A DNA stretch of 64,000 bases from Bacillota bacterium. Lineage in GTDB: Bacteria; Bacillota; Clostridia; Lachnospirales; Anaerotignaceae. Location of the stretch: contig JAHZDZ010000001.1 of assembly GCA_019422105.1 (NCBI GenBank), forward strand, positions 1-64,000. The letters are read 5' to 3'. Below, in pieces: positions 42,913-52,079 of the stretch; within the stretch, counting starts at the first letter, position 1; each line of letters opens with the position of its first letter. A model generated the notes under the pieces. That model worked only from the letters and a program-made list of their open reading frames with translations. It was not told the origin of the DNA and ran no database searches. A program made the translations under genes and the position numbers.

Positions 42913-43012
42913 GTCAGGCTAAAAATTGACTTATATGTTCATAGAAGCAAATCTATGTGAAGCGTTCTTACATAATTTCATTTTCAAAAGATGTATCGCC
43001 TTCAGCGTTACT

Positions 43013-43942
43013 TTATTTCTCTTTCTCCTCTGTCAAAAGTTCCTTAAAGCTTGCGGCCAAGCCTGCAAGACTCTGGATTTCAGAGGGAATAATGATTTTT
43101 GTCGCTTTGCCGTCAGCCGCTTTCTGAAACGCCTCCAGGCTCTTGATTGCGATAACACTCTGATTTGGTGAAGCCTCGTTGAGCATTTTAAGACCGGCCG
43201 CCGTTGCCTCCTGAACCTTGAGGATAGCCTCCGCTTCACCCTCTGCGCGTCTTATCTGGGATTCCTTATCAGCCTCCGCCTGCAGTATGGCGGCCGCCTT
43301 TTCCGCTTCTGCTCTTAATATGGCGGCTTCCTTCTCACCCTCTGCCACCAGCACAGCACTTCTCTTTTCACCCTCCGCCTGCAAAATCTTTTCTCTTCTC
43401 TCACGCTCCGCCTTCATCTGCTTCTCCATGGATGCCTGTATCTCCTGAGGCGGCATAATATTTTTCAACTCCACCCTATTTATCTTAATCCCCCACGCGT
43501 CCGTGGCCTCATCCAATATTACCCTCATTTTTGAGTTAATAATATCTCGGGAAGTCAGGGTTTGGTCAAGCTCCAAGTCTCCGATAATATTTCTAAGCGT
43601 CGTTGCCGTCAAATTCTCAATGGCGCGCATGGGATTTTCCACACCATAGGTATATAGCTTTGCATCTGTGACCTGCAAGTAGATAACCGTGTCAATCTGC
43701 ATAGTGACATTATCCTTTGTGATAACCGGCTGCGGAGGAAAATCGGCAACAAGCTCCTTCAGATTTATCTTTTTCGCAATGCGGTCAATGACAGGTATTG
43801 CAACATGAAGACCTGTTCCCCACGTTCCCTTATATACGCCAAGCCTCTCCACCACATAGGAAAAAGACTGCGGCACAATTTTGATATTAAAAATAATAAC
43901 CAGTAAAATAATGATGACGATTGGTATTAACAAATATCTCAT
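43013..43942 (-). CDS. SPFH/Band 7 (stomatin-like) membrane protein
   Basis: A 309-aa membrane-anchored scaffold protein of the stomatin/QmcA type. An N-terminal hydrophobic anchor (about residues 1-19) is followed by a Band 7 domain (about 25-180, VVERLGVYKGTWGTG and DVIINSKMRVILDEATDAWG-like core). A long Ala/Glu-rich coiled coil with the repeated pattern AEGEKEAAILRAEAEK follows (about 185-250), ending with a short C-terminal tail. It is paired with an upstream NfeD-like gene 16 bp away, the usual operon. It probably organises membrane microdomains. Confidence 0.9.
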   Translation of the reverse strand: MRYLLIPIVIIILLVIIFNIKIVPQSFSYVVERLGVYKGTWGTGLHVAIPVIDRIAKKINLKELVADFPPQPVITKDNVTMQIDTVIYLQVTDAKLYTYGVENPMRAIENLTATTLRNIIGDLELDQTLTSRDIINSKMRVILDEATDAWGIKINRVELKNIMPPQEIQASMEKQMKAERERREKILQAEGEKRSAVLVAEGEKEAAILRAEAEKAAAILQAEADKESQIRRAEGEAEAILKVQEATAAGLKMLNEASPNQSVIAIKSLEAFQKAADGKATKIIIPSEIQSLAGLAASFKELLTEEKEK

Positions 43943-43957
43943 ACAAACACCCCTTTT

Positions 43958-44410
43958 TCACCCATTTTTTGTTATCTTCTGTACAATTACCTTTACTCCT
44001 TGAATTTCAACAATAGAAACCTCACATCCGGCTTTGATAATTTCGTCTCCATCAAAGTTTCGGGCAGTCCATTCCTTTCCGTCTACCTTTATAGCCCCCT
44101 TTCCCAGCAAGTTATCGATATCCTCTGTTACAATGCCTCTCATCTCCAATATCCTGTCCGCATTCGTTCTTTCTGCCTTAGACATAATATATTTATTCAC
44201 AAGAGGCTTTGTTGCGGCGAGAAGAAATACGGATATCACAACAAAAACAACAAATTGCCCAAAAAATGACAGGCCGGCCGCCGCTGCCGCCATTGCTGCC
44301 AGAGATCCAAAACAAAACCATATGGAAACCAAAGGCCCTGCCGTCGCAATTTCAGCGATAACAAAAATAACAAACAGTACCAGCCATACAATTTTCATAT
44401 CAATAGGCAT
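43958..44410 (-). CDS. NfeD-like protein
   Basis: A 150-aa short NfeD: three or four N-terminal hydrophobic helices (about residues 5-75) and a C-terminal OB-fold (about 85-148, GIVTEDIDNLLGKGAIKVDG). ATG 44410 is preferred, 7 nt after GGAGG; TTG 44416 is almost on the SD. It is the standard partner of the SPFH protein encoded downstream. A protease domain is absent, as in the short (1b-type) class. Confidence 0.9.
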   Translation of the reverse strand: MPIDMKIVWLVLFVIFVIAEIATAGPLVSIWFCFGSLAAMAAAAAGLSFFGQFVVFVVISVFLLAATKPLVNKYIMSKAERTNADRILEMRGIVTEDIDNLLGKGAIKVDGKEWTARNFDGDEIIKAGCEVSIVEIQGVKVIVQKITKNG

Positions 44411-44457
44411 AGCCAAGCCTCCTTCCCGCGCTTATCTCCAATTTATGTAACCGTTTC

Positions 44458-44904
44458 TTAATCCATGACAATAAGTTCAATGCCCGCTTCCTTCAATATA
44501 TTTAAGGAAAGCTCATCAGGATAGGCGCCTTTATATACAATTCTTTTAATACCGGCGTTCACACACATTTTCGCACAGATGACACAGGGCTGAAGAGTCA
44601 CATAAAGGGTTGAATCCTTCGTGCTGATACCCAAATTAGCCGCCTGAATAATTGCATTTTGCTCCGCATGAAGCGCACGGCACAGCTCATGTCTCTGCCC
44701 TGACGGAACCCCAAGCTTTTCTCTGTAGCATCCTCCCATCTCCGTACAGTGCATAAGGCCCGAAGGCGCACCGTTATAACCGGTTGTTATAATACGGTTA
44801 TCCTTTACAATTACCGCTCCCACTTCTCTTCTCAGACAGGTAGATCTTGTTTTCACTATTTCCGCTATCTTCATAAAATATTCGTCCCAGCTGTCTCTCA
44901 TCAT
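44458..44904 (-). CDS. Deoxycytidylate (dCMP) deaminase family protein
   Basis: A zinc deaminase of 148 aa (ComEB type) that converts dCMP to dUMP, a dTMP precursor. The zinc site has HAEQNAI with the catalytic Glu and PCVICAKMC with the two cysteine ligands. A further Cys/His set (CTEMGGC, HELC), as in dCMP deaminases, lies in the insertion before the active site. GAGGAGG precedes the ATG closely. Its own promoter lies at 44957-44985. Confidence 0.92.
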   Translation of the reverse strand: MMRDSWDEYFMKIAEIVKTRSTCLRREVGAVIVKDNRIITTGYNGAPSGLMHCTEMGGCYREKLGVPSGQRHELCRALHAEQNAIIQAANLGISTKDSTLYVTLQPCVICAKMCVNAGIKRIVYKGAYPDELSLNILKEAGIELIVMD

Positions 44905-44956
44905 AATCCTCCTCTTAAAATGAAACAGGCAAATTGCATTCCTATCCTTTTATGAT

Positions 44957-44985
44957 ATTATAAATTAACACGGAGAATTGAGCAA
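44957..44985 (-). promoter_or_regulatory. Promoter of the dCMP deaminase gene
   Basis: On the minus strand, -35 TTGCTC (44980-44985) and -10 TATAAT (44957-44962) have a 17-bp spacer. Confidence 0.7.
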
Positions 44986-44999
44986 CCCAAGTTTGCAAT

Positions 45000-45420
45000 G
45001 CTGTTTCACTCCTCAAAGCTTTTAAAAAAATACCCTTGGGTGAAAGCGGTCATACCGCTTTCTATAAAGTCTTTCTCCGCTGAAATTTATCGTTATTATA
45101 CCATAAAAGCGGAGAAAGCAGGCTGCACAGAAACAATACTGCAAGCTTGCTTGCAAGAGATTGTTTCGGGTGCAGACTATTTGCGCAGCAAATGTACTTC
45201 CAAAACCTTCGGTTTTGTCGGTCGCATTGCTCTACGAAGCCTCTTAAGATTAAATCCCTGCCTGTTTTGCAGTCTGGCTATTCTTTTTTCGGCTTCTCTC
45301 CGTTTTTTTCGCGAACATTATACCATAGAAACCGAACAAAAAATGGCCCATCTAGTAAAAAATACAGGATTTAAAAAACTTAAGAGAAATTTTTGTTTTT
45401 TTAAATGTTTTTTAGAGAAT
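45000..45420. other. Gene-free, hairpin-dense island
   Basis: Several strong inverted repeats stand in a row: GAAAGCGG/CCGCTTTC (45041-45062), CTTTCTCCGCT/AGCGGAGAAAG (about 45070-45120), GAAACAAT-GCAAGC/GCTTGC-ATTGTTTC (about 45129-45169), and CAAAACC/GGTTTTG (about 45198-45215). On the minus strand the extended -10 sequence TATGGTATAAT occurs twice, near 45090-45105 and 45316-45330, so a structured RNA could start from each. No ribosome site with a credible frame is seen. It could be an ncRNA locus or a decayed element. Confidence 0.5.
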
Positions 45421-45471
45421 TAACTGGTACTATAAATAGTAAGAAACACTTTGGGGCGGGTGAGGATAGAT

Positions 45472-46254
45472 ATGAACCGGGAAGAACGTGCAAGACTGGC
45501 CAGAAAAAAGATACGGCAAAAAAGGAAACGGCGGCGCAGAATGAGAATATTTGTATTCTGGGTCTTATTGCTTCTTCTCCTTTTTTACGGCATAAAATTT
45601 GTCTGGGGTGTATTTAAAAAGGAAGTTCCGCTGCCTATATTAAACAAAATTGAAGCGCTGAACCCTTTTTCCGACTCCTCTGCCGATGAATGGTTCCTTA
45701 TCCTTGTAAATCAGACACATGCTCTGGGAGAGGATTATAAACCGGAAACCGCGGAGCTATCAAATGGTCTTCTTGTAGACAAGAGAATTTATGACGAATT
45801 GACAGAGATGATAAACGATGCAAAAAAAGACGGACTTACTTTAATTCCCTGCTCGGCCTACCGCAGCGTTGAGAGGCAAAAAGTGCTCTATGTGCAGGAA
45901 ACCCAAAAATGGATTTCACAGGGGTACTCCCAGGAGGAGGCTGCCGCAAAGGCCGCTACCATCGTCGCCCCTCCCGGACAGAGTGAGCACAATCTTGGTC
46001 TGGCGGTTGATTTTGGTTCAGCGGAAAATCAAAGTTTGGAGGAGGATTTCAAGGACACCCCCGAGGGTGTATGGCTGAAGGAAAACTCCGCCAAATACGG
46101 CTTTGTGCTGCGTTATCCCGAGGATAAAAGCGATATTACAGGCATCATTTACGAGCCCTGGCATTACCGCTATGTCGGAAAAAAGAATGCCGAAAAAATG
46201 AATGAGCTTAGTATGTGTCTGGAGGAGTATGTGGAATATTTAGGGCAGTCATAA
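45472..46254 (+). CDS. D-alanyl-D-alanine carboxypeptidase (VanY/M15B family)
   Basis: A membrane-anchored zinc peptidase of 260 aa that trims stem peptides of peptidoglycan. A highly basic N terminus (RKKIRQKRKRRRRMR) is followed by one membrane helix (about residues 25-42) and the extracellular M15 domain. Zinc and catalytic motifs are SEHNLGLAVDF and EPWHYRY. ATG 45472 follows GGTGAGG; a TTG 21 nt earlier is the alternative. There is no van cluster nearby, so it is cell-wall maintenance rather than glycopeptide resistance. Confidence 0.92.
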   Translation: MNREERARLARKKIRQKRKRRRRMRIFVFWVLLLLLLFYGIKFVWGVFKKEVPLPILNKIEALNPFSDSSADEWFLILVNQTHALGEDYKPETAELSNGLLVDKRIYDELTEMINDAKKDGLTLIPCSAYRSVERQKVLYVQETQKWISQGYSQEEAAAKAATIVAPPGQSEHNLGLAVDFGSAENQSLEEDFKDTPEGVWLKENSAKYGFVLRYPEDKSDITGIIYEPWHYRYVGKKNAEKMNELSMCLEEYVEYLGQS

Positions 46255-46469
46255 AAAAGAAGATTGTTTTAAAAACTCAGACTGTCAATAAGGATAATAA
46301 CCCGCGTTTTTTCAAACTGCCACAAAGGCTGTGCCTTTGACTTGTAGCGGAAAATTTGTGTTATTCTTCAAAAGTCGGGCAGAGTCGGAGATTTGTAAAA
46401 GCTAAGGTCAAGCTTTAAAAATGGCTTGACAGAATTTGAAGACAAAGTCTTTGATATTTTTAATCAGCG

Positions 46470-46498
46470 AAAGACAGTGGTTACACTGTCTTTTTTTA
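46470..46498 (+). terminator. Intrinsic terminator (plus strand)
   Basis: AAAGACAGTG/CACTGTCTTT stem (46470-46493) with a GTTA loop, followed by TTTTT. It ends the VanY-like transcript. Confidence 0.88.
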
Positions 46499-46502
46499 TG
46501 CA

Positions 46503-46532
46503 TAAAACAGGCAGGCCCTGGGGCCTGCCTGT
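46503..46532 (-). terminator. Intrinsic terminator (minus strand)
   Basis: A perfect 12-bp stem, ACAGGCAGGCCC/GGGCCTGCCTGT (46507-46532), with TTTTATG on the minus strand. It lies beyond the cloverleaf element and can end the CoA-transferase transcript. Confidence 0.72.
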
Positions 46533-46562
46533 AAACTATTTATTCTTAATCAATACTGTTCA

Positions 46563-46767
46563 TAACCGACAGCATCATATGATGCCTTGTTCTTCAGTGA
46601 TGAGCTGTGTCCCTCGCTGAACAGCGTTAGGAATTACCGAATTACCTCCGCCTGAGGCGGCTTGACTCAATGCATAAGGAAACAAAGCAGTGTGATTTTA
46701 ATAAGCAAAGAAATTTTCTTATGACGCCGGCCATTATGGAGGCAGGGACTTCCTGACACATCGGTTA
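46563..46767. repeat. Cloverleaf-forming repeat element, copy 2 (expanded)
   Basis: It starts TAACCGAC and ends TCGGTTA, like copy 1 at 8702-8816. The arms are kept with changed bases: GCATC/GATGC with an ATAT loop, TTCAGTGA/TCGCTGAA (a G-U wobble replaces a pair of copy 1), and GCGTT/AATGC around CCGCC/GGCGG. About 85 extra bp sit before the closing strand. The last three bases are the TAA stop codon (minus strand) of the CoA-transferase gene, so the element abuts that gene exactly. Confidence 0.72.
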
Positions 46768-48075
46768 AATCATTAAGTTCATTTTCTTTGCTTCAAAGGT
46801 AAGCTCTTCCCTGAAATCAGGATGAGCAATAGAAATGAGAGCTTTAGCCCTCTGTCCCGCTGTCAGACCGCGAAGACGAACCATTCCAAACTCTGTTACG
46901 ATATAATCAACGTCGTTCTTTCCTGTTGTCACAGCAGCGCCCGGCGTCAAAACAGGTTTAATTTTTGACATGGTTCCTTTTTTCGCTGTTGCGCCAGTTG
47001 CGATAAAGCTCTTGCCGCCCTTGGAGATTTTACAGCCTCTTACAAAGTCAAGCTGACCGCCTGTACCGCTGAAATTTTTCGTGCCGATAGACTCAGCGCA
47101 GACCTGTCCCAAAAGGTCAATCTCAAGGCAGGAGTTGATAGAAATGAAATTATCATGCTGTCCAATCACCGTTGGGTTATTGACATAATCAACCGGACGC
47201 ATTTCTATAGAAACATTATCGTCCAGGAAATCATACATTCTTCTAGAGCCCCATGCAAAGGCTGCAACTGTTTTTCCCTGATTAATCGGTTTCTTTCCGT
47301 TTGTAACAGCGCCGCACTCTATCAAATCAATCATGCTGTCTGTAAACATTTCCGTGTGGATTCCCAAATCTGTTTTATCCTTTAAGCATGCGCCAACTGC
47401 ATTGGGCACACCGCCGATACCAAATTGCAGTGTCGCGCCGTTTGGAATCAAATCAGCCATCATCTGGCCCATTTTAACATCATTTTCACTGATTGGCGCG
47501 GAGGCAAGTGTAGGCATATCATAATGGCTTTCACAAATTGCCGTAGCCTGTGAAATGTGCACAATATGTGTGCCGAAAACACGAGGCATACTTTCGTTAA
47601 CTTCCAGGAATATATATTTTGCCCTTGACATCTGTGCCAGATTCTCAGAAGCTGTCAGGCCGAATGAAAAATATCCGTGCTTATCCATAGGGGATACTAC
47701 CGCATAGAATACATCGACTCTAGGCATATCCTCTCTCCACATATCCGGTATGTAGCTGTAGTTACATGGCATATAGTCAGCCTTTCCGGACTGTATAATG
47801 CTTCTTGCCGGGCCTGTTGTAAACCAGGAAACATAGGTATATTTTCCGCTCAGCTCCGGATCAAGAAACGCCACATCCCCCTGTGGTGTAATAATGCTGT
47901 GATGCTGTACCCCTTCAATCTCGTTCCTTCTTGCCCTTTCCCCAATGGCATTGCAGATGTCGCGAGGTTCGCTGGTAGCTGACGGAGCCGCACATACAAA
48001 ACCGTTTTGTATGTAGCCTGCAATTTCATCAGCGGTTTTCAGTTTCTGTTTGTACATCTCTTCAAATTTGCTCAT
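46765..48075 (-). CDS. Acetyl-CoA hydrolase/CoA-transferase family protein
   Basis: A 436-aa family I-like CoA-transferase of the 4-hydroxybutyrate/butyryl-CoA:acetate type. Visible are GDVAFLDPELSG, the central LQFGIGGVPNAV, HTEMFTDSMIDLIECG with the probable catalytic Glu, GTGGQLDFVRG and the C-terminal TEFGMVRLRG. GGAGG precedes the ATG. It probably exchanges CoA between short-chain acids in fermentation. Acetate as acceptor is likely; the donor (butyryl, propionyl or 4-hydroxybutyryl) is open. It is transcribed from a promoter at 48316-48343 with a leader of about 230 nt. Confidence 0.9.
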   Translation of the reverse strand: MSKFEEMYKQKLKTADEIAGYIQNGFVCAAPSATSEPRDICNAIGERARRNEIEGVQHHSIITPQGDVAFLDPELSGKYTYVSWFTTGPARSIIQSGKADYMPCNYSYIPDMWREDMPRVDVFYAVVSPMDKHGYFSFGLTASENLAQMSRAKYIFLEVNESMPRVFGTHIVHISQATAICESHYDMPTLASAPISENDVKMGQMMADLIPNGATLQFGIGGVPNAVGACLKDKTDLGIHTEMFTDSMIDLIECGAVTNGKKPINQGKTVAAFAWGSRRMYDFLDDNVSIEMRPVDYVNNPTVIGQHDNFISINSCLEIDLLGQVCAESIGTKNFSGTGGQLDFVRGCKISKGGKSFIATGATAKKGTMSKIKPVLTPGAAVTTGKNDVDYIVTEFGMVRLRGLTAGQRAKALISIAHPDFREELTFEAKKMNLMI

Positions 48076-48315
48076 GATATCCTCCTTTTTTCGAATCCTA
48101 ATAAAAGTTATACCTTCTATTAGAATTTATCACAAATAATTTAGTTTGTATATAAAATAATTTTTTATCAAAAATATTCGTATCCTTGCATAAAAAAGGA
48201 TGCCTGCTTTCCATTAATCCTACAAAAATCCTATGGTTTTCAATCTCCAACGGAATGCTGCCGTACTGTCTTTTGATAGAAAAAAAATAAACAGCGTTCT
48301 TATGGTATTTTGTAT

Positions 48316-48343
48316 ATTGTACCACAAAAATACTGTTTGTAAA
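48316..48343 (-). promoter_or_regulatory. Promoter of the CoA-transferase gene
   Basis: On the minus strand, -35 TTTACA (48338-48343) and -10 TACAAT (48316-48321) have a 16-bp spacer and an extended TGG before the -10. The adjacent 48344-48570 is AT-rich and has no gene I can see. Confidence 0.65.
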
Positions 48344-48570
48344 TTTTTTTTATTCGTACATAGTTAATTTTTTGATAAATTTTACCGGTTTAACAAAGCA
48401 TTTTCCCATTCTTTCCAATTTCTGCAGTAAATATTTTTGCAGAAGTCCACTTATTTCAAGGATTTCTCAGCAATACAAGGGGACAATAATTTAATTAAAA
48501 AAATAACGAATTATTTTGTTACAAAATCTTTTATGCAGTTTTTGCTTCAAACACATAACGGGCTTTTTGC

Positions 48571-49518
48571 TTAAAAAAATCTGCTGACGCCGCTGCCTCC
48601 AAGATAACAGAAATCCTTTCCCTGATAAAATCCTTTATCTCTCATTTCGTACTCAATATCATCTCTTATCCTCCACCAGCTCAAGCCCCAGTTTGAAAAA
48701 AGGGTATTTTGCTCCGGCGCTCTGCCAATAATCCTCTCCACGGCAATATCAGGAGAAAGGGCACATAAAAATGCAATAACCCTTTTCTTGTATTCCTCCG
48801 CTGTACAGATGGTAAATTCTCCATTTTCGTACTGCTCCGCCATTTTTGTTCCCTTCTCTATATAGAGGGCATGAAGCTTGATATAGTCACTTTTCAGCGC
48901 TGATACAATTTTAGCGCTCTCCACTGCATCTGTCATATCATCCCAAGGCAAATTCAGTATGAGATGAGTACATATTTGGAAACCATAGCCTTTACACAAA
49001 AGCATAGCCTCAATGTATTCCCCAAGGGTGTGCCCTCTGTTCACCTTGATTAAAGAATGGTAATTGGCACTTTGAAGGCCAAGCTCCACTGTTATATTGA
49101 CAGCATATTTTTTCCTCATTTCAGATAAAATGTCAAGGTACTCCCTGCGGATACAATCAGGCCTTGTGGAAACAGAGATTTCCGCAACCCCCTCGGCGGC
49201 GGCCTCCTCCATAAAAAACCGAAACTGCTCCGGCGGCAGATAAGTATTTGTAAAATTTTGAAAATAGGCAATGAATTTTTGGGCCTTGTACCGCTTTCCC
49301 ATATATTCCCTGTTTCGGCCTATCTGCTCCCTAACAGAAAGGGTGCTGGATAAATTTTCAAATCCAGCACCCAAGCCTCCACAATAGGAACATCCTTTTT
49401 TACCTCCCGTCCGATTGGGACAGGATACCGGTATATTTATAGGAAGTTTATACACCCTTTCCCCATACCTTTCTAAAAGATAGCGGGAATAGCGGTAATA
49501 AATATCTTTTTCAATCAT
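48571..49518 (-). CDS. Radical SAM protein, TIGR01212 (YhcC/YtqA) family
   Basis: A 315-aa radical SAM protein. The N-terminal iron-sulfur motif has the shape CPNRTGGKKGCSYCG, a longer spacing than the classic CxxxCxxC, which marks this family. Further family motifs are FQNFTNTY, STRPDC, ELGLQSAN, RGHTL and HLILNLPWDD. The function is not established; a role in tRNA modification has been proposed for relatives. Its ATG overlaps the stop of the preceding P-loop gene (TAATG), so the two are translationally coupled. Confidence 0.92.
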   Translation of the reverse strand: MIEKDIYYRYSRYLLERYGERVYKLPINIPVSCPNRTGGKKGCSYCGGLGAGFENLSSTLSVREQIGRNREYMGKRYKAQKFIAYFQNFTNTYLPPEQFRFFMEEAAAEGVAEISVSTRPDCIRREYLDILSEMRKKYAVNITVELGLQSANYHSLIKVNRGHTLGEYIEAMLLCKGYGFQICTHLILNLPWDDMTDAVESAKIVSALKSDYIKLHALYIEKGTKMAEQYENGEFTICTAEEYKKRVIAFLCALSPDIAVERIIGRAPEQNTLFSNWGLSWWRIRDDIEYEMRDKGFYQGKDFCYLGGSGVSRFF

Positions 49519-49931
49519 TAAATAAGGTATTTCTGTACTGTATCAGGGAGTGAATCAGCCTTCGCGCTAATGATCATGGCAAAATCAACATTCATTTTGT
49601 TGGAAAGCTTATCCAAAGAACTCACAAAGCAGCTAAAGTCTTCAGGGCTTAACGCTTTTATAATATTATTGATGCCATCGATAAATATTTTTTCAATATC
49701 GCCGTCCTGAGATAGGATGCCGCAGATAAAACCAAAGAATACCTGCTGATCCTTCATAATAAAATCTGATGTTTCCACAAATCTGATATCATAGTGCAAA
49801 TCATACATATGTCTGTTGTCGTCATCAATAAATACAATATGTCCCTTCGCTGTTTTCGCTTCCTCGTTTGCCATCTGCAAGAGACGTTTTGTTTTTCCTT
49901 CACCTTTTTCGCCTGCTATAATCTGAATCAT
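49518..49931 (-). CDS. Small P-loop NTP-binding protein
   Basis: A 137-aa protein with the N-terminal Walker A GEKGEGKTK (about residues 7-15) and a Walker B-like hydrophobic strand IEKIFIDGINNI (about 80-91). A second beta strand ends in MIISAKAD. It is too short for a full RecA or KaiC core. GGGGGAG precedes the ATG. It is coupled to the TIGR01212 radical SAM gene. I know no proven function; relatives are annotated only as hypothetical or ATP-binding. The interval 49932-50277 is AT-rich without a gene. Confidence 0.8.
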   Translation of the reverse strand: MIQIIAGEKGEGKTKRLLQMANEEAKTAKGHIVFIDDDNRHMYDLHYDIRFVETSDFIMKDQQVFFGFICGILSQDGDIEKIFIDGINNIIKALSPEDFSCFVSSLDKLSNKMNVDFAMIISAKADSLPDTVQKYLI

Positions 49932-50277
49932 TGCAATCTCCCCCTTTGGTATTGGATGTGATATACTTTTGATTTTTGATGTGCAATATTTTGTAACCGG
50001 TATATTAAAATAATTCTGCTTACAAAAACAAAATCCTCTTTTTTTTCACTTTTATTTTATAAAACAATTCGATTTATTACATATACCCAAAAACCACGAA
50101 TGAAGTTTATACAGTATTGCAGTTGACACCCGAAAGAATTTCAAAAATACATATAGTTTCAATACAAGTTTCAAATCGTGAAATTATTATTTCTCATCGG
50201 CGCTGACACAGCATAACAAAAAAGATTTCTCTGATAGAATTATTTGCAGAAATACAGAATTTCATCCACAAAAATCA

Positions 50278-51132
50278 TTATTTTTTTAAAGTCCATCCAC
50301 AGCTTCTGCAAAAGCTCTCCACAACCTGTTTCTTCTGAAACCCCTCCTTCATTCCGGCAGCCCTTGGAGACGCCAATATGTCGCCTAAATCCGTCTCAAA
50401 TAAATTTCCGATTGCCAAATCGCCCTCACTGTCCAGACAACAGGGAACTACAGTGCCATCTGCAAGTATTCCTATGTGATCCCTCAATGCAAAGCAGCCT
50501 CCTGACAAAAACCTATCCTCCCCGTTTCTGTCCGGCCATATAAACTCCCTTTCCTGCTGTAAATAGACATAGGGCGCAAGGGTCATGCCGTTTCCGGGAA
50601 TAAGTCCGGCCTCCAGCGGCTTCGGAAGCCGGAAAGCCCTTTCAAGGGCCTCCAGCACAAAGAGGTTTTTGTCTTCCCTGCCCTCCTTTAGATTCCAAAG
50701 TCTGAAACAGCTGTAAATGCCTTTTTGCTGCGCCCTACTGACAAAGGATATAATATCATTCAGATACTGCTCCCTGCTCTTTGGGCACAGGTTCACTTCA
50801 AAGGAATGCAGTGAAAAATTAATCTGGCGCAGCGACCGTTTTTCCGAAAGCACCTCACTCCACCTGTCAATGAGCACACCGTTTGTCGTGATATTGGCCT
50901 TTATGCCAAACTCCTCACATATATCCAAAAATAAGTCCAGCTTCCTGTGCAGCAGAGGCTCTCCCATTACGTGGAGATAGATAAAATCCGTATAAGGTTT
51001 TATCCTTTGTATCACCTCACGGAATTCCCGCTCACTCATAAATCTTTTATCCCGCTTTGTTTTATGGCAGAAGGGACAGGAGAGATTACACACATTTGTA
51101 ATTTCTACATATATCTTCTTTAGCTTTTTCAA
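50278..51132 (-). CDS. Radical SAM/SPASM domain protein
   Basis: A 284-aa protein. The N-terminal cluster motif is EITNVCNLSCPFCHKT (CxxxCxxC, Cys at about residues 15, 19 and 22), and the C-terminal SPASM-like cysteine set is VVPCCLDSEGD then SFCRSCGW. SPASM proteins mature peptides or anaerobic sulfatases. No precursor peptide gene is visible beside it, so the target is unknown. TTG 51132 is the likely start, with GGCGG upstream, 17 bp after the cysK stop; the pair may be one transcript. Confidence 0.87.
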   Translation of the reverse strand: MKKLKKIYVEITNVCNLSCPFCHKTKRDKRFMSEREFREVIQRIKPYTDFIYLHVMGEPLLHRKLDLFLDICEEFGIKANITTNGVLIDRWSEVLSEKRSLRQINFSLHSFEVNLCPKSREQYLNDIISFVSRAQQKGIYSCFRLWNLKEGREDKNLFVLEALERAFRLPKPLEAGLIPGNGMTLAPYVYLQQEREFIWPDRNGEDRFLSGGCFALRDHIGILADGTVVPCCLDSEGDLAIGNLFETDLGDILASPRAAGMKEGFQKKQVVESFCRSCGWTLKK

Positions 51133-51149
51133 ACCGCACCGCCTGTAGT

Positions 51150-52079
51150 TTAGTCAAACAGGGCTGTAGACAAATATCTTTCCCCTGTATCAGGAAGAAT
51201 AACCACTATGTTTTTGCCCTTGTTCATCTTTCTTCTGCTGAGCTTTTTTGCAGCACAGATAGCTGCGCCGGAGGATATCCCCACCAGCAGCCCGTCTGTT
51301 TTCGCTACCTCCTTCGCCGTATCAATGGCTTCATCATCTCTGATACGGATAACCTCGTCTATAACCTCCCGGTTCAGCGCCTCCGGTACAAAGCCGGCGC
51401 CAATCCCCTGTATTCCATGCGCAGCAGCCAGTCCGCCGGAAAGCACAGCTGATTTATCCGGCTCCACAGCAATTATACTGATCTGCGGGTTATACTCCTT
51501 CAAAGCCTCACCAACGCCCGACAGCGTTCCTCCGCTGCCAACCCCCGCCACGAAGAAATCGATATTGCCGTCTGTATCCCTTATAATCTCCTGCGCCGTT
51601 GTCCGTTTATGTATGGCCGGGTTTGCCGGGTTTGAGAATTGATTCGGCATAAAAGAGCCCTCATTCTCCTTTAAAATTTCGTTTGCCTTGTCTATAGCGC
51701 CCTGCATGCCAAGTCTACCCGGCGTAAGCACAATATGCGCACCCAAGGCGGCAAGAAGCTTCCTCCTTTCAATACTCATAGTATCAGGCATCGTCAGTAT
51801 CAGCTTATACCCCTTTATGGCGGAAATAAATGCCAGTCCGACTCCCGTATTGCCGCTTGTCGGCTCTACAATAACAGAGCCCTCCTTCAATATTCCTCTC
51901 TTTTCCGCATCCTCAATCATGCCGAGAGCCGCTCTGTCCTTCACAGATCCCAAGGGATTGAAATACTCCGGTTTTGCCAGAATATTAGCCTCAATATTGT
52001 TTTGTCTGCTGTAGTTTCCCAGTTTCACTAAAGGTGTGTTTCCAATTAAATCAATCAAGCTTTCTGCTATCCTTGCCAT
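51150..52079 (-). CDS. cysK: Cysteine synthase (O-acetylserine sulfhydrylase)
   Basis: A PLP enzyme that makes cysteine from O-acetylserine and sulfide. The 309-aa product has the PLP lysine in GSVKDRAALGM (about residue 46), the SGNTG substrate loop, the GVGSGGTLSGVG phosphate-binding loop and the C-terminal GISSGAA. GGGAGG precedes the ATG. There is no neighbouring cysE. CysK versus a CysM-type or cystathionine synthase role cannot be fully separated, but the length and motifs fit CysK best. Confidence 0.94.
   Translation of the reverse strand: MARIAESLIDLIGNTPLVKLGNYSRQNNIEANILAKPEYFNPLGSVKDRAALGMIEDAEKRGILKEGSVIVEPTSGNTGVGLAFISAIKGYKLILTMPDTMSIERRKLLAALGAHIVLTPGRLGMQGAIDKANEILKENEGSFMPNQFSNPANPAIHKRTTAQEIIRDTDGNIDFFVAGVGSGGTLSGVGEALKEYNPQISIIAVEPDKSAVLSGGLAAAHGIQGIGAGFVPEALNREVIDEVIRIRDDEAIDTAKEVAKTDGLLVGISSGAAICAAKKLSRRKMNKGKNIVVILPDTGERYLSTALFD

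Noticed and set aside
45000..45423. Plus-strand 141-codon frame
   Set aside because: It coincides with the hairpin-dense island; the inverted repeats explain the sequence better than coding, and there is no SD.
45472..46254. Vancomycin resistance gene
   Set aside because: VanY-like fold only; no vanHAX or vanRS genes nearby.
48098..48325. Minus-strand 75-codon frame upstream of the CoA-transferase
   Set aside because: It starts upstream of the predicted transcription start near 48309, has no ribosome site, and is probably the untranslated leader.
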